Below are positions 54,196 to 63,439 of a DNA stretch of 64,000 bases, piece by piece. Positions within the stretch are counted from its first letter, which is position 1. The number at the start of each line of letters is the position of its first letter. The position numbers were made by a program, and so were the translations under genes. This stretch comes from Parabacteroides sp. An277 (GTDB taxonomy: Bacteria > Bacteroidota > Bacteroidia > Bacteroidales > Tannerellaceae): contig NZ_NFJB01000014.1 of assembly GCF_002159645.1 (NCBI RefSeq), forward strand, positions 1 through 64,000, written 5' to 3'. The notes below the pieces were generated by a model. That model was not told where the DNA came from. It searched no databases and saw only the letters and a program-made list of their open reading frames with translations.

Positions 54196-57100
54196 TTAGA
54201 ATGAAACTTTTAATCCGATAGATACTTTCTTTACGTTTCCGTAAGACCATCCACGTTCGTTGCCTTCTTCAGGGTCAAGACCACCATCCAAACCTGTAAA
54301 GGTCAGTAAGTTTTCACCCGTCAAGAATATTTTAGCAGAGGAAACGTTGATTTTGTTCAAGAATGTTTTCGGAATGCTATAACCTAAGGTCAAATTCTTC
54401 AGACGGACATAAGACGCATCTTGTACCCAGAAAGAAGATGTGACGAAGTTTGTCTGGTCTGTACGCGTAATGCGCGGATAAGTCGCATCGTGATGATCCG
54501 GTGTCCAGCGATCCAAATGTCTCTTTAATGCTGTTGCTCCATTGTAGAACGCATAAGCAGCTTCCGCTGTATAATAGCCATCTACATCGAATGCGCCTTG
54601 GAACAATCCAGACAAATCGAAGTCTTTATAAGTTACGCTGAAATTGAAACCACCTGTCCAGCTCGGGAAGTTCTTTCCGATTACCTGGCGGTCGGCATCC
54701 AATGTAATCTTGCCATCGCCATTCAAATCCTTATATTTGATATCACCCAATTTTTCCGTACCCAAACGTTTCGGGCTGTTGGCCAATTCTTCTTCTGTAT
54801 CGAAGAATCCATCTGCTACGAGTCCGTAGTATGCATTGATTGGATAGCCTTCCAAGTTCCACATTTTGTCGTTATCCGGATTAGCGCCTTCCGTGCCGCT
54901 CATGTTGGTGATTTCATTCTTCACGTAGCTAACGTTCAAACCAATTGAATAGCTCCAATCTTTATTGATACGATTGTTGTGGAAGATATTCAAGTCAAAA
55001 CCTTTATTCTCTACGCTACCTGCGTTCTGTGCCGGCGCTTCCATACCGATAACACCTTGGATCGGCAAGTAGAGCAACATGTCGTTGGTCTTTTTCTTGT
55101 AAGCTGCCAATTCGAATCCAAGCATATTGTTCAAGAATCCGGCTTCTACACCTACTTCGTAGTTTGTGACTGTAGCCCACTTCAAGTTGTTGTTTACATA
55201 ACGGCTTTCGTAAGCGGTTGTATAGAGCGAATTGTTGAACATGAACAAATGGTCTGCATCGCTATAAGCATACGTGGCAATAGCGGGATAAATATCATCG
55301 CTCTTTAACTCTTCATTACCCGTACGACCCCAACCAAAACGAATCTTCAGGTTGCTCAACCAATCGGCATTGTCTTTAATGAAGGCTTCTTCCGAGAGAC
55401 GCCAGCCGGCAGACAAGGCAGGGAATACGCCCCAACGGTTATCTTTTGGGAAGCGGGAAGAGGCATCGCTTCGGAGGTTGAACTCGAAGAGGTACTTGCT
55501 GGCATAATCGTATTGGATACGTCCGAAGAAAGACATACGAGCCATTTCGTATCCTCCGTCTAAGTTCGTCTGGGAAGAGGCATCCAACGTATTCAATGAT
55601 TCCTGCAATTCATCATTACCGCCGCCTTTGCGCTCAGCTTCTGTATATTTGTAAGTATGTTCGTAGGATTCAAGACCTAACAAACCACCAATCGTATGCT
55701 TGCCAAACGTCTTGTTGTAATTAATCAAGATTTGTCCGGTATAATAGTTATGGTTGTAGTACTTCTCATATCCTTCGCGCAAGCCAGAATCATATACGTT
55801 ATCTCCCGAGCCATAGGTATAATGCGCTTTGAATCCATCTTGGTTGCGCTGGTAATTACGGATCGAGTAAACTCCCTTGATGCTTAATTCCGGCAAAATG
55901 TTTACCGTCAAATAACCCGTCAGGTTGACTTCTTGGTCTGTAGTACGTTGAAAACCTGTGTTATTCGCTTGGATGGCAACCGGGTTATCTTTTCCTTCGT
56001 AATTGAAGCTACCGTCTTCGTTGTAAATCGGGTCGGTCGGGTAATTACGGGTTACGCCTTGGAATACGGTCGTATATCCTACGTAACTATCCTTTTGCAC
56101 GCCGCGATATCCGGAAGCATTCAATCCGAGACTTATGTATTTGTTGATATCTGAATTGACATTCATACGGGCGTTGTAACGCTTGTAGTTGATAGCGTCT
56201 GTCAAACCATCTTGATTCGTATAACCGACAGAGGCACTGTAGGCCGTCTTTTCCGAACCACCCCGGATGGAGAGGTTGTGAATTTGCTCAAGGCCCGTCT
56301 TTTTGAATGCAGCGTCATACCAATCCGTCGTGGGAAGTGCGCCTGTCCGATAAGCTTCGATATCTGCCTCGCTAAATGGCATAGGCGAATTCGGATTCTC
56401 ATTATAGGTCGCCTCATTAAATAAGGTAGCAAATTCATACGCATTGACGTAATCGCGCTTTGCCACGGGTGATGACCAAGATACCGTTCCGGAATAGCTT
56501 ACCGTAGCCTTGTCTCCCTTTTTACCCTGCTTCGTCGTAATCAAGATGACACCATTGGCGGCTTGCACACCGTAGATAGCGGCCGAAGCGGCATCCTTCA
56601 ATACGGTAAACGATTCGATATCCGACGGGTCGATAGTATCCATACTGCCCGGAATACCGTCTACAATCACTAGCGGAGAAGCCGCATTGATAGAGTTCTT
56701 ACCACGAATCGTCAGCGAACTGGATTGACTACCTGGTGCACCTGAGTTCTGGATGGCGGTCACACCTGGTAATTGTCCGGCAATGGCGGCCGAGATGCTC
56801 GACACGGGGCGCGTTTCCAATTTCTCTGAATCCACCGAAACGACCGAACCCGTCAAGTTCGCCTTCTTCTGCACGCCGTATCCGACTACGACCACTTCTT
56901 CCAATTGCTTAGAATCTTCCTTTAAGGAAATGATTAAGTCCTGGCCATTCCAAACGACCTCTTGCGTTTGATAGCCGATGTAAGAGATTACCAACGTTTC
57001 ACCCTTTTCTACATTAGTGATGGCATAGTTACCGTCCATGTCGGTAATCGTACCGTTGGTAGTTCCTTTTACTTGGATAGAGGCACCGATAATAGGGTCG

Positions 57101-57261
57101 CCCAATTCATCTTTTACGATACCCTTACAAGCGGAGTCTTGTTGTGTTGCATTTACCCCCCCCATTTTAACCAATGTTAACTCTGGAGCTGCTGAGGCAA
57201 GTCCTAACGGAAGCCCCGACAGTAGAAGTAACATGCCAATAGGTTTTACTGTGTTTACCAT
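54196..57261 (-). CDS. SusC/RagA-type TonB-dependent transporter (pair 3), poly-G tract in frame
   Basis: 1021 aa. Signal peptide about 1-24, then LTLVKMGGVNATQQ: residues Met33-Gly34-Gly35-Val36 are encoded through eight G. The carboxypeptidase-like domain follows from about 45 (GIVKDELGDPIIGASIQVKGT), then LEEVVVVGYGVQKK, plug (LTIRGKNSINAASPLVIVDGIPG) and barrel ending KVSF. No STN domain. A G7 or G9 allele would stop translation early. It imports an unknown nutrient with SusD 3. The predicted promoter is at 57339-57368. Confidence 0.95.
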   Translation of the reverse strand: MVNTVKPIGMLLLLSGLPLGLASAAPELTLVKMGGVNATQQDSACKGIVKDELGDPIIGASIQVKGTTNGTITDMDGNYAITNVEKGETLVISYIGYQTQEVVWNGQDLIISLKEDSKQLEEVVVVGYGVQKKANLTGSVVSVDSEKLETRPVSSISAAIAGQLPGVTAIQNSGAPGSQSSSLTIRGKNSINAASPLVIVDGIPGSMDTIDPSDIESFTVLKDAASAAIYGVQAANGVILITTKQGKKGDKATVSYSGTVSWSSPVAKRDYVNAYEFATLFNEATYNENPNSPMPFSEADIEAYRTGALPTTDWYDAAFKKTGLEQIHNLSIRGGSEKTAYSASVGYTNQDGLTDAINYKRYNARMNVNSDINKYISLGLNASGYRGVQKDSYVGYTTVFQGVTRNYPTDPIYNEDGSFNYEGKDNPVAIQANNTGFQRTTDQEVNLTGYLTVNILPELSIKGVYSIRNYQRNQDGFKAHYTYGSGDNVYDSGLREGYEKYYNHNYYTGQILINYNKTFGKHTIGGLLGLESYEHTYKYTEAERKGGGNDELQESLNTLDASSQTNLDGGYEMARMSFFGRIQYDYASKYLFEFNLRSDASSRFPKDNRWGVFPALSAGWRLSEEAFIKDNADWLSNLKIRFGWGRTGNEELKSDDIYPAIATYAYSDADHLFMFNNSLYTTAYESRYVNNNLKWATVTNYEVGVEAGFLNNMLGFELAAYKKKTNDMLLYLPIQGVIGMEAPAQNAGSVENKGFDLNIFHNNRINKDWSYSIGLNVSYVKNEITNMSGTEGANPDNDKMWNLEGYPINAYYGLVADGFFDTEEELANSPKRLGTEKLGDIKYKDLNGDGKITLDADRQVIGKNFPSWTGGFNFSVTYKDFDLSGLFQGAFDVDGYYTAEAAYAFYNGATALKRHLDRWTPDHHDATYPRITRTDQTNFVTSSFWVQDASYVRLKNLTLGYSIPKTFLNKINVSSAKIFLTGENLLTFTGLDGGLDPEEGNERGWSYGNVKKVSIGLKVSF
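57156..57163 (-). promoter_or_regulatory. G8 tract, putative phase-variation switch (on state)
   Basis: On the minus strand the context is AAAATGGGGGGGGTAAAT, the same layout as the G7 site of SusC 2. Here the frame stays open. Confidence 0.6.
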
Positions 57262-57338
57262 ATCGTGTTGTTATAAATTTGGATAATAAAATTAGTATTT
57301 TCGTTTGAAAGGGTTAGTCCGTTTGGCTAACCAGGCTG

Positions 57339-57368
57339 CAAATGTATAAATAATTCTTGATGTGCAAA
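57339..57368 (-). promoter_or_regulatory. Predicted promoter of SusC 3
   Basis: On the minus strand TACATTTG (57339-57346) is the -7 box, with TTTG (57365-57368) 18 bp upstream. The leader holds a GGTTAG/CTAACC hairpin (about 57312-57332). Confidence 0.65.
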
Positions 57369-57561
57369 GAAAATTTATTAAACAATTTTGAAGCAATTTA
57401 TTTTCTGCTATGTGTGATAGGCTTTTCCATTCCTGTTTAAGTTTATAATTGCTAAAGAATGTGGTATGTATAATGTCAATAATGATTATGTTTTTTTCTT
57501 AAGGGGGGCGAGAATAAAACGTGCTCACGGGGAAAACTTGGAAAAGTCCTTATCAATTCTC

Positions 57562-57643
57562 TATCTTTAGGCTAAAGATACATATCTTTAAGTTGAAGAT
57601 ACGTATCTTTAAGCTGCAGATATATATCTTTAGCCTAAAGATA
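57562..57643. repeat. Four 19-bp palindromes at exact 21-bp period
   Basis: Starts at 57562, 57583, 57604 and 57625. Copies 1 and 4 are perfect (TATCTTTAGGCTAAAGATA and its reverse complement); copies 2 and 3 have one or more changed pairs. The array is about 195 bp upstream of the SusC 3 promoter and 190 bp upstream of pepT. The remainder of the 573-bp spacer (57262-57834) shows no gene. Confidence 0.95.
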
Positions 57644-57834
57644 GACTTATTCCAGGCATGAAGTAACTTTGGGTCGGGGTATAACCGATTTTCTTTTAGG
57701 CCTGTTCTTTTTACCGGCTTGTATCGAATTCGCGTTAATTCGCAGCGATTTTTTTCGAATAGTTTGTGTATCTCGTTTCCTTTGCTTAATTTTATCGCTG
57801 TTTAGATAGAGTATGAATCGGTAAATCTAACATT

Positions 57835-59052
57835 ATGACAGTATTAGAAAGGTTTTTAGGATATGTGACGTTTGCTACGCAATCGAGCGAAACGTCGGGT
57901 GTGACGCCCAGTACGCCGGGGCAACGTGTCTTTGCCGAGGCTTTGGCGAAAGAGTTGGAAGCGATGGGATTGGAGGAAGTCTCCGTCGATGAACATGCTT
58001 ATGTGATGGCTTCGCTTCCGGCCAATACGGAAGAAAAGATACCGACTATTGGTTTTATTTCGCATTTGGATACGTCGCCCGATATGAAGGGCGAGGGCGT
58101 GAAAGCGCGCGTCGTGCGGTATGAAGGGGGTGATGTGGTGCTGAACGAGGCGGAAGGTATCCGTCTTTCGCCTACGATGTTCCCGGAAATGGCGGATTAT
58201 ATAGGACAGGATTTGGTCGTGACGGATGGAACTACACTCTTAGGTGCGGACGATAAAGCGGGCGTGGCGGCGATTATTTCTGCCATGGAATATTTGAAAA
58301 CGCATCCGGAAATAAAGCATGGGAAGATTCGTGTAGGTTTCACGCCCGACGAGGAAATCGGCCAGGGTGCGGACCATTTCGACGTGGCGAAGTTCGGATG
58401 CGAATGGGCCTATACGGTCGATGGCGGCGCGATAGGCGAACTGGAATACGAGAATTTCAATGCCGCTTCTGCCAAAGTCTCTTTCAAGGGGTTGAATGTG
58501 CATCCGGGTACGGCCAAAGATAAGATGGTGAACGCCGCATTGCTGGCGATAGAGTTTGCTTCGTGGCTTCCAGCGGAAGCCCGTCCGGAACATACAGAGG
58601 GTTATGAAGGTTTCTTCCATCTGATTGATATGAGCGGTTCGGTCGAGGAGGCTTCGCTTTCTTATATTATCCGCGACCATTCACGTGCGTTGTTTGAAGA
58701 GAAGAAAGCTTTGTTGGCGCAATGGGTAGCTCGCATGAACGAGGCGCATCCGAACAGTACGACCCTTACGGTGCGCGACCAATATTATAATATGCGCGAG
58801 ATTGTAGAGCCGAAGCAACATATTGTAGATTTAGCCTCGCGGGCGATGAAAGAAATAGGTGTGGTGCCGAAGATTCAGCCTATCCGTGGCGGGACGGACG
58901 GTGCGCGACTTTCGTTCATGGGTTTGCCTTGCCCGAATCTCTTTACCGGCGGGCATAATTTCCACGGACGTTATGAATATATCCCTGTCCCCTCGCTTGA
59001 AAAGGCGATGGAGACCGTCGTGAAAATAGCCGAACTGGCTGCCCAAGCATGA
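57835..59052 (+). CDS. pepT: Peptidase T (tripeptidase)
   Basis: 405 aa, M20B family. Metal ligands and catalytic residues by family pattern: [11 protein letters not shown] (first His and Asp), [13 protein letters not shown] (bridging Asp), [13 protein letters not shown] (catalytic Glu and metal Glu), [16 protein letters not shown], and a final metal His in [16 protein letters not shown] cytosolic di-zinc aminotripeptidase that frees N-terminal residues from tripeptides. First of three collinear genes. Confidence 0.96.
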   Translation: MTVLERFLGYVTFATQSSETSGVTPSTPGQRVFAEALAKELEAMGLEEVSVDEHAYVMASLPANTEEKIPTIGFISHLDTSPDMKGEGVKARVVRYEGGDVVLNEAEGIRLSPTMFPEMADYIGQDLVVTDGTTLLGADDKAGVAAIISAMEYLKTHPEIKHGKIRVGFTPDEEIGQGADHFDVAKFGCEWAYTVDGGAIGELEYENFNAASAKVSFKGLNVHPGTAKDKMVNAALLAIEFASWLPAEARPEHTEGYEGFFHLIDMSGSVEEASLSYIIRDHSRALFEEKKALLAQWVARMNEAHPNSTTLTVRDQYYNMREIVEPKQHIVDLASRAMKEIGVVPKIQPIRGGTDGARLSFMGLPCPNLFTGGHNFHGRYEYIPVPSLEKAMETVVKIAELAAQA

Positions 59053-59097
59053 AACATATACATTATATAATATAGAAATCTAAATCGTGAAGCAAGA

Positions 59098-60183
59098 ATG
59101 AAAACAACTCCATTTACAGACGTGCATATCGCATTGGGCGCAAAAATGCACGAGTTTGCCGGCTATAACATGCCGATTGAATATTCTGGAATTATTGATG
59201 AACATATGACGGTGGTAAACGGTGTGGGCGTATTCGATGTGTCCCACATGGGCGAATTCTGGGTAAAAGGACCGAAAGCGTTGGATTTTATCCAGGCCAT
59301 TACTTCCAATGACGCTTCCATCCTTCCGTTGGGCAAAGCGCAATATACGTGTTTCCCGAACGAGCAGGGCGGTATCGTAGATGATTTGATTGTGTACCAT
59401 TACGAGCCAGAGAAGTATATGCTTGTGGTGAATGCTGCCAATATCGAAAAGGATTGGAATTGGTGCGTGAACCATAATCCGATGGGAGCAGAGTTGGAGA
59501 ATGCATCAGACAACATCGCCCAGCTCGCCATCCAAGGACCGAAAGCGCAAGAGGTATTGCAGAAGCTCACGCCGGTCGACCTCTCTTCTATTCCTTATTA
59601 TGCCTTTACAACGGGTGAATTTGCAGGATGCAAGCACGTCATCATCTCGAATACGGGCTATACGGGTGCGGGCGGCTTCGAGCTTTATTTCTATCCGAGT
59701 GATGCCATGACCATTTGGAACGCTATCTTTGAAGCCGGACAACCGGAAGGTATCAAACCGATAGGATTGGGAGCACGCGATACGCTTCGCTTGGAAATGG
59801 GCTTCTGCTTGTATGGGAATGACTTGGATGATACGACCTCGCCCATCGAAGCCGGTTTAGGATGGATTACGAAATTTGTCGATGGTAAGAACTTTACCAA
59901 CCGTGCCGAATTGGAACGCCAGAAGAAAGAGGGCGTAAACCGTAAATTATGTGCATTCGAATTGATAGATAAAGGTATTCCTCGTCATGGTTATCCGATA
60001 GTGGATGCGGACGGGAATCAAATCGGTATCGTTACGTCGGGTACGATGTCTCCGGTATTGAAGAAAGGTATTGGTATGGGCTATGTCCAAACGCCGCTTT
60101 GGAAGGTCGGGACCGAGATTTACATCCAAGTGCGCAATCGCAACTTGAAAGCGCAAGTCGTAAAGGCTCCATTCCGTAAATAA
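59098..60183 (+). CDS. gcvT: Glycine cleavage system aminomethyltransferase (T protein)
   Basis: 361 aa, complete. N-terminal [42 protein letters not shown], folate-site region, [11 protein letters not shown], and C-terminal [22 protein letters not shown]. It transfers the methylene group from the H-protein lipoyl arm to tetrahydrofolate and releases ammonia. The other gcv genes are not in the window. 45 bp after pepT. Confidence 0.97.
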   Translation: MKTTPFTDVHIALGAKMHEFAGYNMPIEYSGIIDEHMTVVNGVGVFDVSHMGEFWVKGPKALDFIQAITSNDASILPLGKAQYTCFPNEQGGIVDDLIVYHYEPEKYMLVVNAANIEKDWNWCVNHNPMGAELENASDNIAQLAIQGPKAQEVLQKLTPVDLSSIPYYAFTTGEFAGCKHVIISNTGYTGAGGFELYFYPSDAMTIWNAIFEAGQPEGIKPIGLGARDTLRLEMGFCLYGNDLDDTTSPIEAGLGWITKFVDGKNFTNRAELERQKKEGVNRKLCAFELIDKGIPRHGYPIVDADGNQIGIVTSGTMSPVLKKGIGMGYVQTPLWKVGTEIYIQVRNRNLKAQVVKAPFRK

Positions 60184-60186
60184 GCA

Positions 60187-60276
60187 ATTAGTAATTGACA
60201 ATTGATAATTGATAATTGACAATGAAAATGTTCTTGTAACACTCATTGTCAATCGTCAATTGTCAATTATCCATTG
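60187..60276. repeat. TTGACAAT-type repeats in inverted clusters, second locus
   Basis: AATTGACAATTGATAATTGA-type copies (60187-60229) face inverted copies (CATTGTCAATCGTCAATTG..., 60244-60276). It fills the gap between gcvT and the oxidoreductase and would fold into a long hairpin. A TTG codon within it (60274) is in frame with the next gene but is not a convincing start. Confidence 0.85.
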
Positions 60277-60282
60277 AAAAAG

Positions 60283-61302
60283 ATGAAGATAAGGTTTGGT
60301 GTTGTCGGTACGAATTTCATTACCGATTGGGTCTTAGCCGGTGCGCGCGAAGACGAACGTTTCGAGCTTTCGGCGGTTTGTTCTCGTACGCAAGAACGGG
60401 CAGATGAATTTGCGGCGAAGTATCAGATTCCGCATACGTTTACTTCGTTGGAAGAGATGGCGGCCAGTCCGTGGGTCGATGCGGTGTATATTGCTTCGCC
60501 TAACTTCCTGCACGCTTCGCAAAGCATCCTTTGCATGAAGCATGGAAAGCATGTATTGTGTGAAAAGCCTTTGGCGTCGAATGCGCAGGAAGCGCGGGAG
60601 ATGATTGAGGTGTCGAAGCAATGTGGCGTGGCCTTGATGGAAGCGATGAAGCCTACGTTGACACCTAATTTCCGGGTCTTGCAGGAGGCATTGCCGAAGG
60701 TGGGCGTCGTGCGGCGTTACTTTGCTGCCTATTGCCAATACTCTTCGCGTTATGATAAGTTTAAGGAGGGCATTGTCTTGAATGCTTTTAACCCGGCCTA
60801 TTCGAATGGGGCGATGATGGATATCGGTGTCTATACGATTTATCCGATGGTCGTGCTTTTTGGCCGTCCGCAGGCGGTGCAGGCTTCAGGGGTATTGTTG
60901 AGCAGTGGGGTAGATGGACAAGGTGCCGTGAATTTGGCTTACGAAGGCATGACGGCTACGGTGCTTTATTCGAAGATTGCGAACTCTTCGCTTCCTACGG
61001 AAATCGAAGGTGAGGCGGGAAACCTCATGGCGGACCGAATCAATCAAATCAAGCGGGTGACGTGGCATCCGCGTCCGGTAGCGGCTTCTGGAAAAGGACC
61101 TGCGGCGGACATATTCGACCTTACCGTGCCCACCCCGCACGATGAATATTATTATGAAATAGCCGAATTCCTCGATTTGATAGAATCCGGTAAGCGCGAA
61201 TCGGCCATCAATAGCCATGCGAATTCATTGATAACGATGGAAATACTCGACGAGGTACGCCGTCAGTTGGGGGTTGTCTATCCGGCCGATGCATCACGTT
61301 AG
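60283..61302 (+). CDS. Cytoplasmic Gfo/Idh/MocA family oxidoreductase
   Basis: 339 aa from ATG 60283. Rossmann start KIRFGVVGTNFITDWVLAGA, then VYIASPNFLHASQ and HVLCEKPLASN (Glu-Lys-Pro hallmark), and a C-terminal domain with GAMMDIGVYTIYPMVVLFG. No signal peptide, unlike the family member at 42742. NAD(P)-dependent sugar or polyol oxidoreductase; substrate unknown. Third of the pepT-gcvT group, separated by a hairpin-forming repeat. Confidence 0.9.
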   Translation: MKIRFGVVGTNFITDWVLAGAREDERFELSAVCSRTQERADEFAAKYQIPHTFTSLEEMAASPWVDAVYIASPNFLHASQSILCMKHGKHVLCEKPLASNAQEAREMIEVSKQCGVALMEAMKPTLTPNFRVLQEALPKVGVVRRYFAAYCQYSSRYDKFKEGIVLNAFNPAYSNGAMMDIGVYTIYPMVVLFGRPQAVQASGVLLSSGVDGQGAVNLAYEGMTATVLYSKIANSSLPTEIEGEAGNLMADRINQIKRVTWHPRPVAASGKGPAADIFDLTVPTPHDEYYYEIAEFLDLIESGKRESAINSHANSLITMEILDEVRRQLGVVYPADASR

Positions 61303-61318
61303 CTTTCTGGCTTAACTT

Positions 61319-61384
61319 TTGCCTAGCCCTGGCGCGACCCTTGCCTAACGTTAGGCATGATCTCTGCCGCGGGTTGGGCAGCTT
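61319..61384. repeat. Three 22-bp units with TGCC/GGCA palindromes
   Basis: Units begin at 61319, 61341 and 61363. The middle unit holds the perfect palindrome TGCCTAACGTTAGGCA (61342-61357); its neighbours hold GCC-TAGCCCT-GGC and CTGCC-8 nt-GGCAG. It lies between convergent genes and may serve as a terminator. The right end reaches into the last codon of the holB-like gene. Confidence 0.8.
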
Positions 61385-62507
61385 ATCGTTTAATCAGGAC
61401 GGTTATCTGCAAAGCTAAGTCGAAGAAAACCATTTTGGGGTTGACGTTTTGGGAGATATGTTGCTCGGCCTTGTCCAGCTCTTCCATCAGTTCGAACACG
61501 TTACGCTCGTTGACGAAAGGAGAGAAGCGGATGGCGAAGGTAGCTTCATCTCGGTTCATGTAGTTAAGTTCGGGGGCTTGGAAGCGATAGACAAAGTTCT
61601 CGCGGATAAGCCGTTGGCAGTAGGCGAGGAAATTCTTTTGCTTTTCCCGTCCGATGGAGGCGAGCAGGTCGGCTTGTTCCTTCATTGCCTTGACGTTTCG
61701 TGCCCACGAGTTACGCATGATTTGTTTGAATTGTTCCAGGAAAAACTGCGTTTCCTCGTTGACGCTAATCGCTTCAATCGCTTTCAGGAAATTGCCATTG
61801 GCCAGATGGGCTACGTATTTGGCATCTTCGGGCATGAGGCCAAAGCGGGCTTCAAGCGCGTGTGCCATGTCTTCGGGTAGAATGGCGGGAATGTTCAGCC
61901 GTTGGGCACGTGATTGGATGGTTCCCAATATGATGTCTGGCGTTTCGGATACCATCAAGATGACGGTCTTGGCGGGCGGCTCTTCAATTACTTTGAGGAG
62001 TTTGTTGGCACATGTCGGGTGGAGTTTCTCCGGCATCCAGACCAACAAGACACGGTATTCGGCTTCGTATATCTTGAGGCTGAGTTTATGCACAATCTCG
62101 TCGCTTTCTTTGGAATAGATGAGCGCCTGCGAGTTACCGGCATCAATCGTATCGAGCCATTCGTCCAATCCGAAATAGGTATGTTCGTGGAGAAACGCAC
62201 GCCATTCCGGCAGGTAATCGTCGCAAATCTCCTTCTTCCGCTCTTTTTTGGCGACAATCGGAAAGACGAAATGGAGGTCGGGATGCGCCAAAGCATCGTA
62301 TTTCAGGCACGAAGGGCAATGGCCACATGCATCCGTCTCGCTTCTCTGGGTGCAGTTCAGGTATCGGGCATAAGCCAAGGCGAGGGCAAACGAACCTGTT
62401 CCGCCTCTCTCGGTAAAGAGTTGCGCATGGGGCACAACTCCTGTCCGGGCGGATTCAATCAGATGTCGCTTTATCTTCTCTTGGCCAATGATGTCCCTGA
62501 AATACAT
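61383..62507 (-). CDS. holB: DNA polymerase III delta'-like clamp-loader subunit
   Basis: 374 aa, AAA+ fold. DIIGQEKIKRHLIESARTGVVPHAQLF start, a degenerate P-loop (GGTGSFALALAYARYL, no Lys), and a zinc-binding cluster (CTQRSETDACGHCPSC). VLLVWMPEKLHPTCANKLLKVIEEPPAKTVILMVSE carries the family sensor-1 region, and GTIQSRAQRLNI follows. The missing Walker Lys agrees with a non-hydrolysing delta' stator. Last of the bamD-rpoZ-DUF4293-holB gene string. Confidence 0.9.
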   Translation of the reverse strand: MYFRDIIGQEKIKRHLIESARTGVVPHAQLFTERGGTGSFALALAYARYLNCTQRSETDACGHCPSCLKYDALAHPDLHFVFPIVAKKERKKEICDDYLPEWRAFLHEHTYFGLDEWLDTIDAGNSQALIYSKESDEIVHKLSLKIYEAEYRVLLVWMPEKLHPTCANKLLKVIEEPPAKTVILMVSETPDIILGTIQSRAQRLNIPAILPEDMAHALEARFGLMPEDAKYVAHLANGNFLKAIEAISVNEETQFFLEQFKQIMRNSWARNVKAMKEQADLLASIGREKQKNFLAYCQRLIRENFVYRFQAPELNYMNRDEATFAIRFSPFVNERNVFELMEELDKAEQHISQNVNPKMVFFDLALQITVLIKR

Positions 62508-62519
62508 AGAGGATAGGGA

Positions 62520-62984
62520 TTAACGCAACCGGTCGAGCGAGCGGACCAATATTTCGTCGGCGCCAATATTACGGATAGCCAAATAATCCAATATCAAGCA
62601 AACGAGCGGAAGCCCAAGCGCAATCTTGAGTGAATAGTTCATCTGCTCGCCCCCTGCGCCTATCGTGCTCATATAATAAATGAACAAGCCATAGAACCCC
62701 AACATCAGCAATCCGTTGAAGACGCTCAACCGTATCTGCAAGATGCGCTTCCGGTAAAGGAAAATCGTCACCATGGCAATCAAGGCGATAACTCCCGAAA
62801 GGACAAACAATCCCCACGTAGGGAAGAGCAGCTCCGGTTTTTCGGTCAAAGTAGTTGAAAGGCCTGTGGCGTCAAATGTACATACTTGTCCTCCGATAAC
62901 CAATGTGGCTAATGGAGAGAACAGGGTGACAATCATTAAAATGGCAATAACCAATAGGTATACGGTTTGTATTCTTTGTATCAT
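62520..62984 (-). CDS. DUF4293 family membrane protein
   Basis: 154 aa from ATG 62984, where the family start MIQRIQTVYLL lies; an upstream ATG at 63014 is less likely. Four membrane segments (TVYLLVIAILMIVTLFSPL, LFVLSGVIALIAMVTIFLY, FNGLLMLGFYGLFIYYM, IALGLPLVCLILDYLAI). Function unknown, but its place beside rpoZ is widely conserved in Bacteroidota. 12 bp before holB. Confidence 0.9.
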   Translation of the reverse strand: MIQRIQTVYLLVIAILMIVTLFSPLATLVIGGQVCTFDATGLSTTLTEKPELLFPTWGLFVLSGVIALIAMVTIFLYRKRILQIRLSVFNGLLMLGFYGLFIYYMSTIGAGGEQMNYSLKIALGLPLVCLILDYLAIRNIGADEILVRSLDRLR

Positions 62985-63073
62985 ATCGCATGCAGGTATT
63001 AAAAGCAAAGGCACAAAGACAAGAAGAATGAAATTCTGTGTCTCCGTGCCTCCACGTTCCTAAAATATCTTAT

Positions 63074-63412
63074 TTAATTGTTGAAGTTATTCTTTTCTTT
63101 CGCCGGATTGCGGAAGTAAACCTTCCCATCTTCGTATTCTTTTGCAGCAATGAGGGTTGGCTTCGGCAACTTTTCATAATAACGAGAGATTTCAATCTGT
63201 TCACGATTCTCGAACACTTCTTCCAAGTTATCGTTATACGAAGCAAATTCTTGCAATTTCTTTTCCAGGTCTTGCTTCATCTCGACGCTAATCTGGTTCG
63301 CACGTTTGGCGATAATCGCTACCGTTTCGTAGATATTGCCTGTATCGGCGCAGAGTTTCATCAAATCGCGTGTTACCGTATTGGACGGTGCGTTTGTCTT
63401 TCTGTAATCCAT
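63074..63412 (-). CDS. rpoZ: RNA polymerase omega subunit, Bacteroidota type
   Basis: 112 aa. RPB6/omega-like: TGNIYETVAIIAKRANQISVEMKQDLEKKLQEF contains the conserved helix with the AKRA.Q core, and PKPTLIAAKEYEDGKVYFRNP ends the conserved part. It helps assemble RNA polymerase and folds around the beta' subunit tail. 27 bp after bamD. Confidence 0.92.
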   Translation of the reverse strand: MDYRKTNAPSNTVTRDLMKLCADTGNIYETVAIIAKRANQISVEMKQDLEKKLQEFASYNDNLEEVFENREQIEISRYYEKLPKPTLIAAKEYEDGKVYFRNPAKEKNNFNN

Positions 63413-63439
63413 ACTTTCTTTATTATTTAATAATTCGAT

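Noticed and set aside
60274-60282. TTG start of the cytoplasmic oxidoreductase
   Set aside because: The TTG lies within a dispersed repeat, and an ATG nine bases later fits the family N-terminus.
57835-61302. A full glycine cleavage operon
   Set aside because: Only gcvT is present; its neighbours are pepT and an unrelated oxidoreductase.
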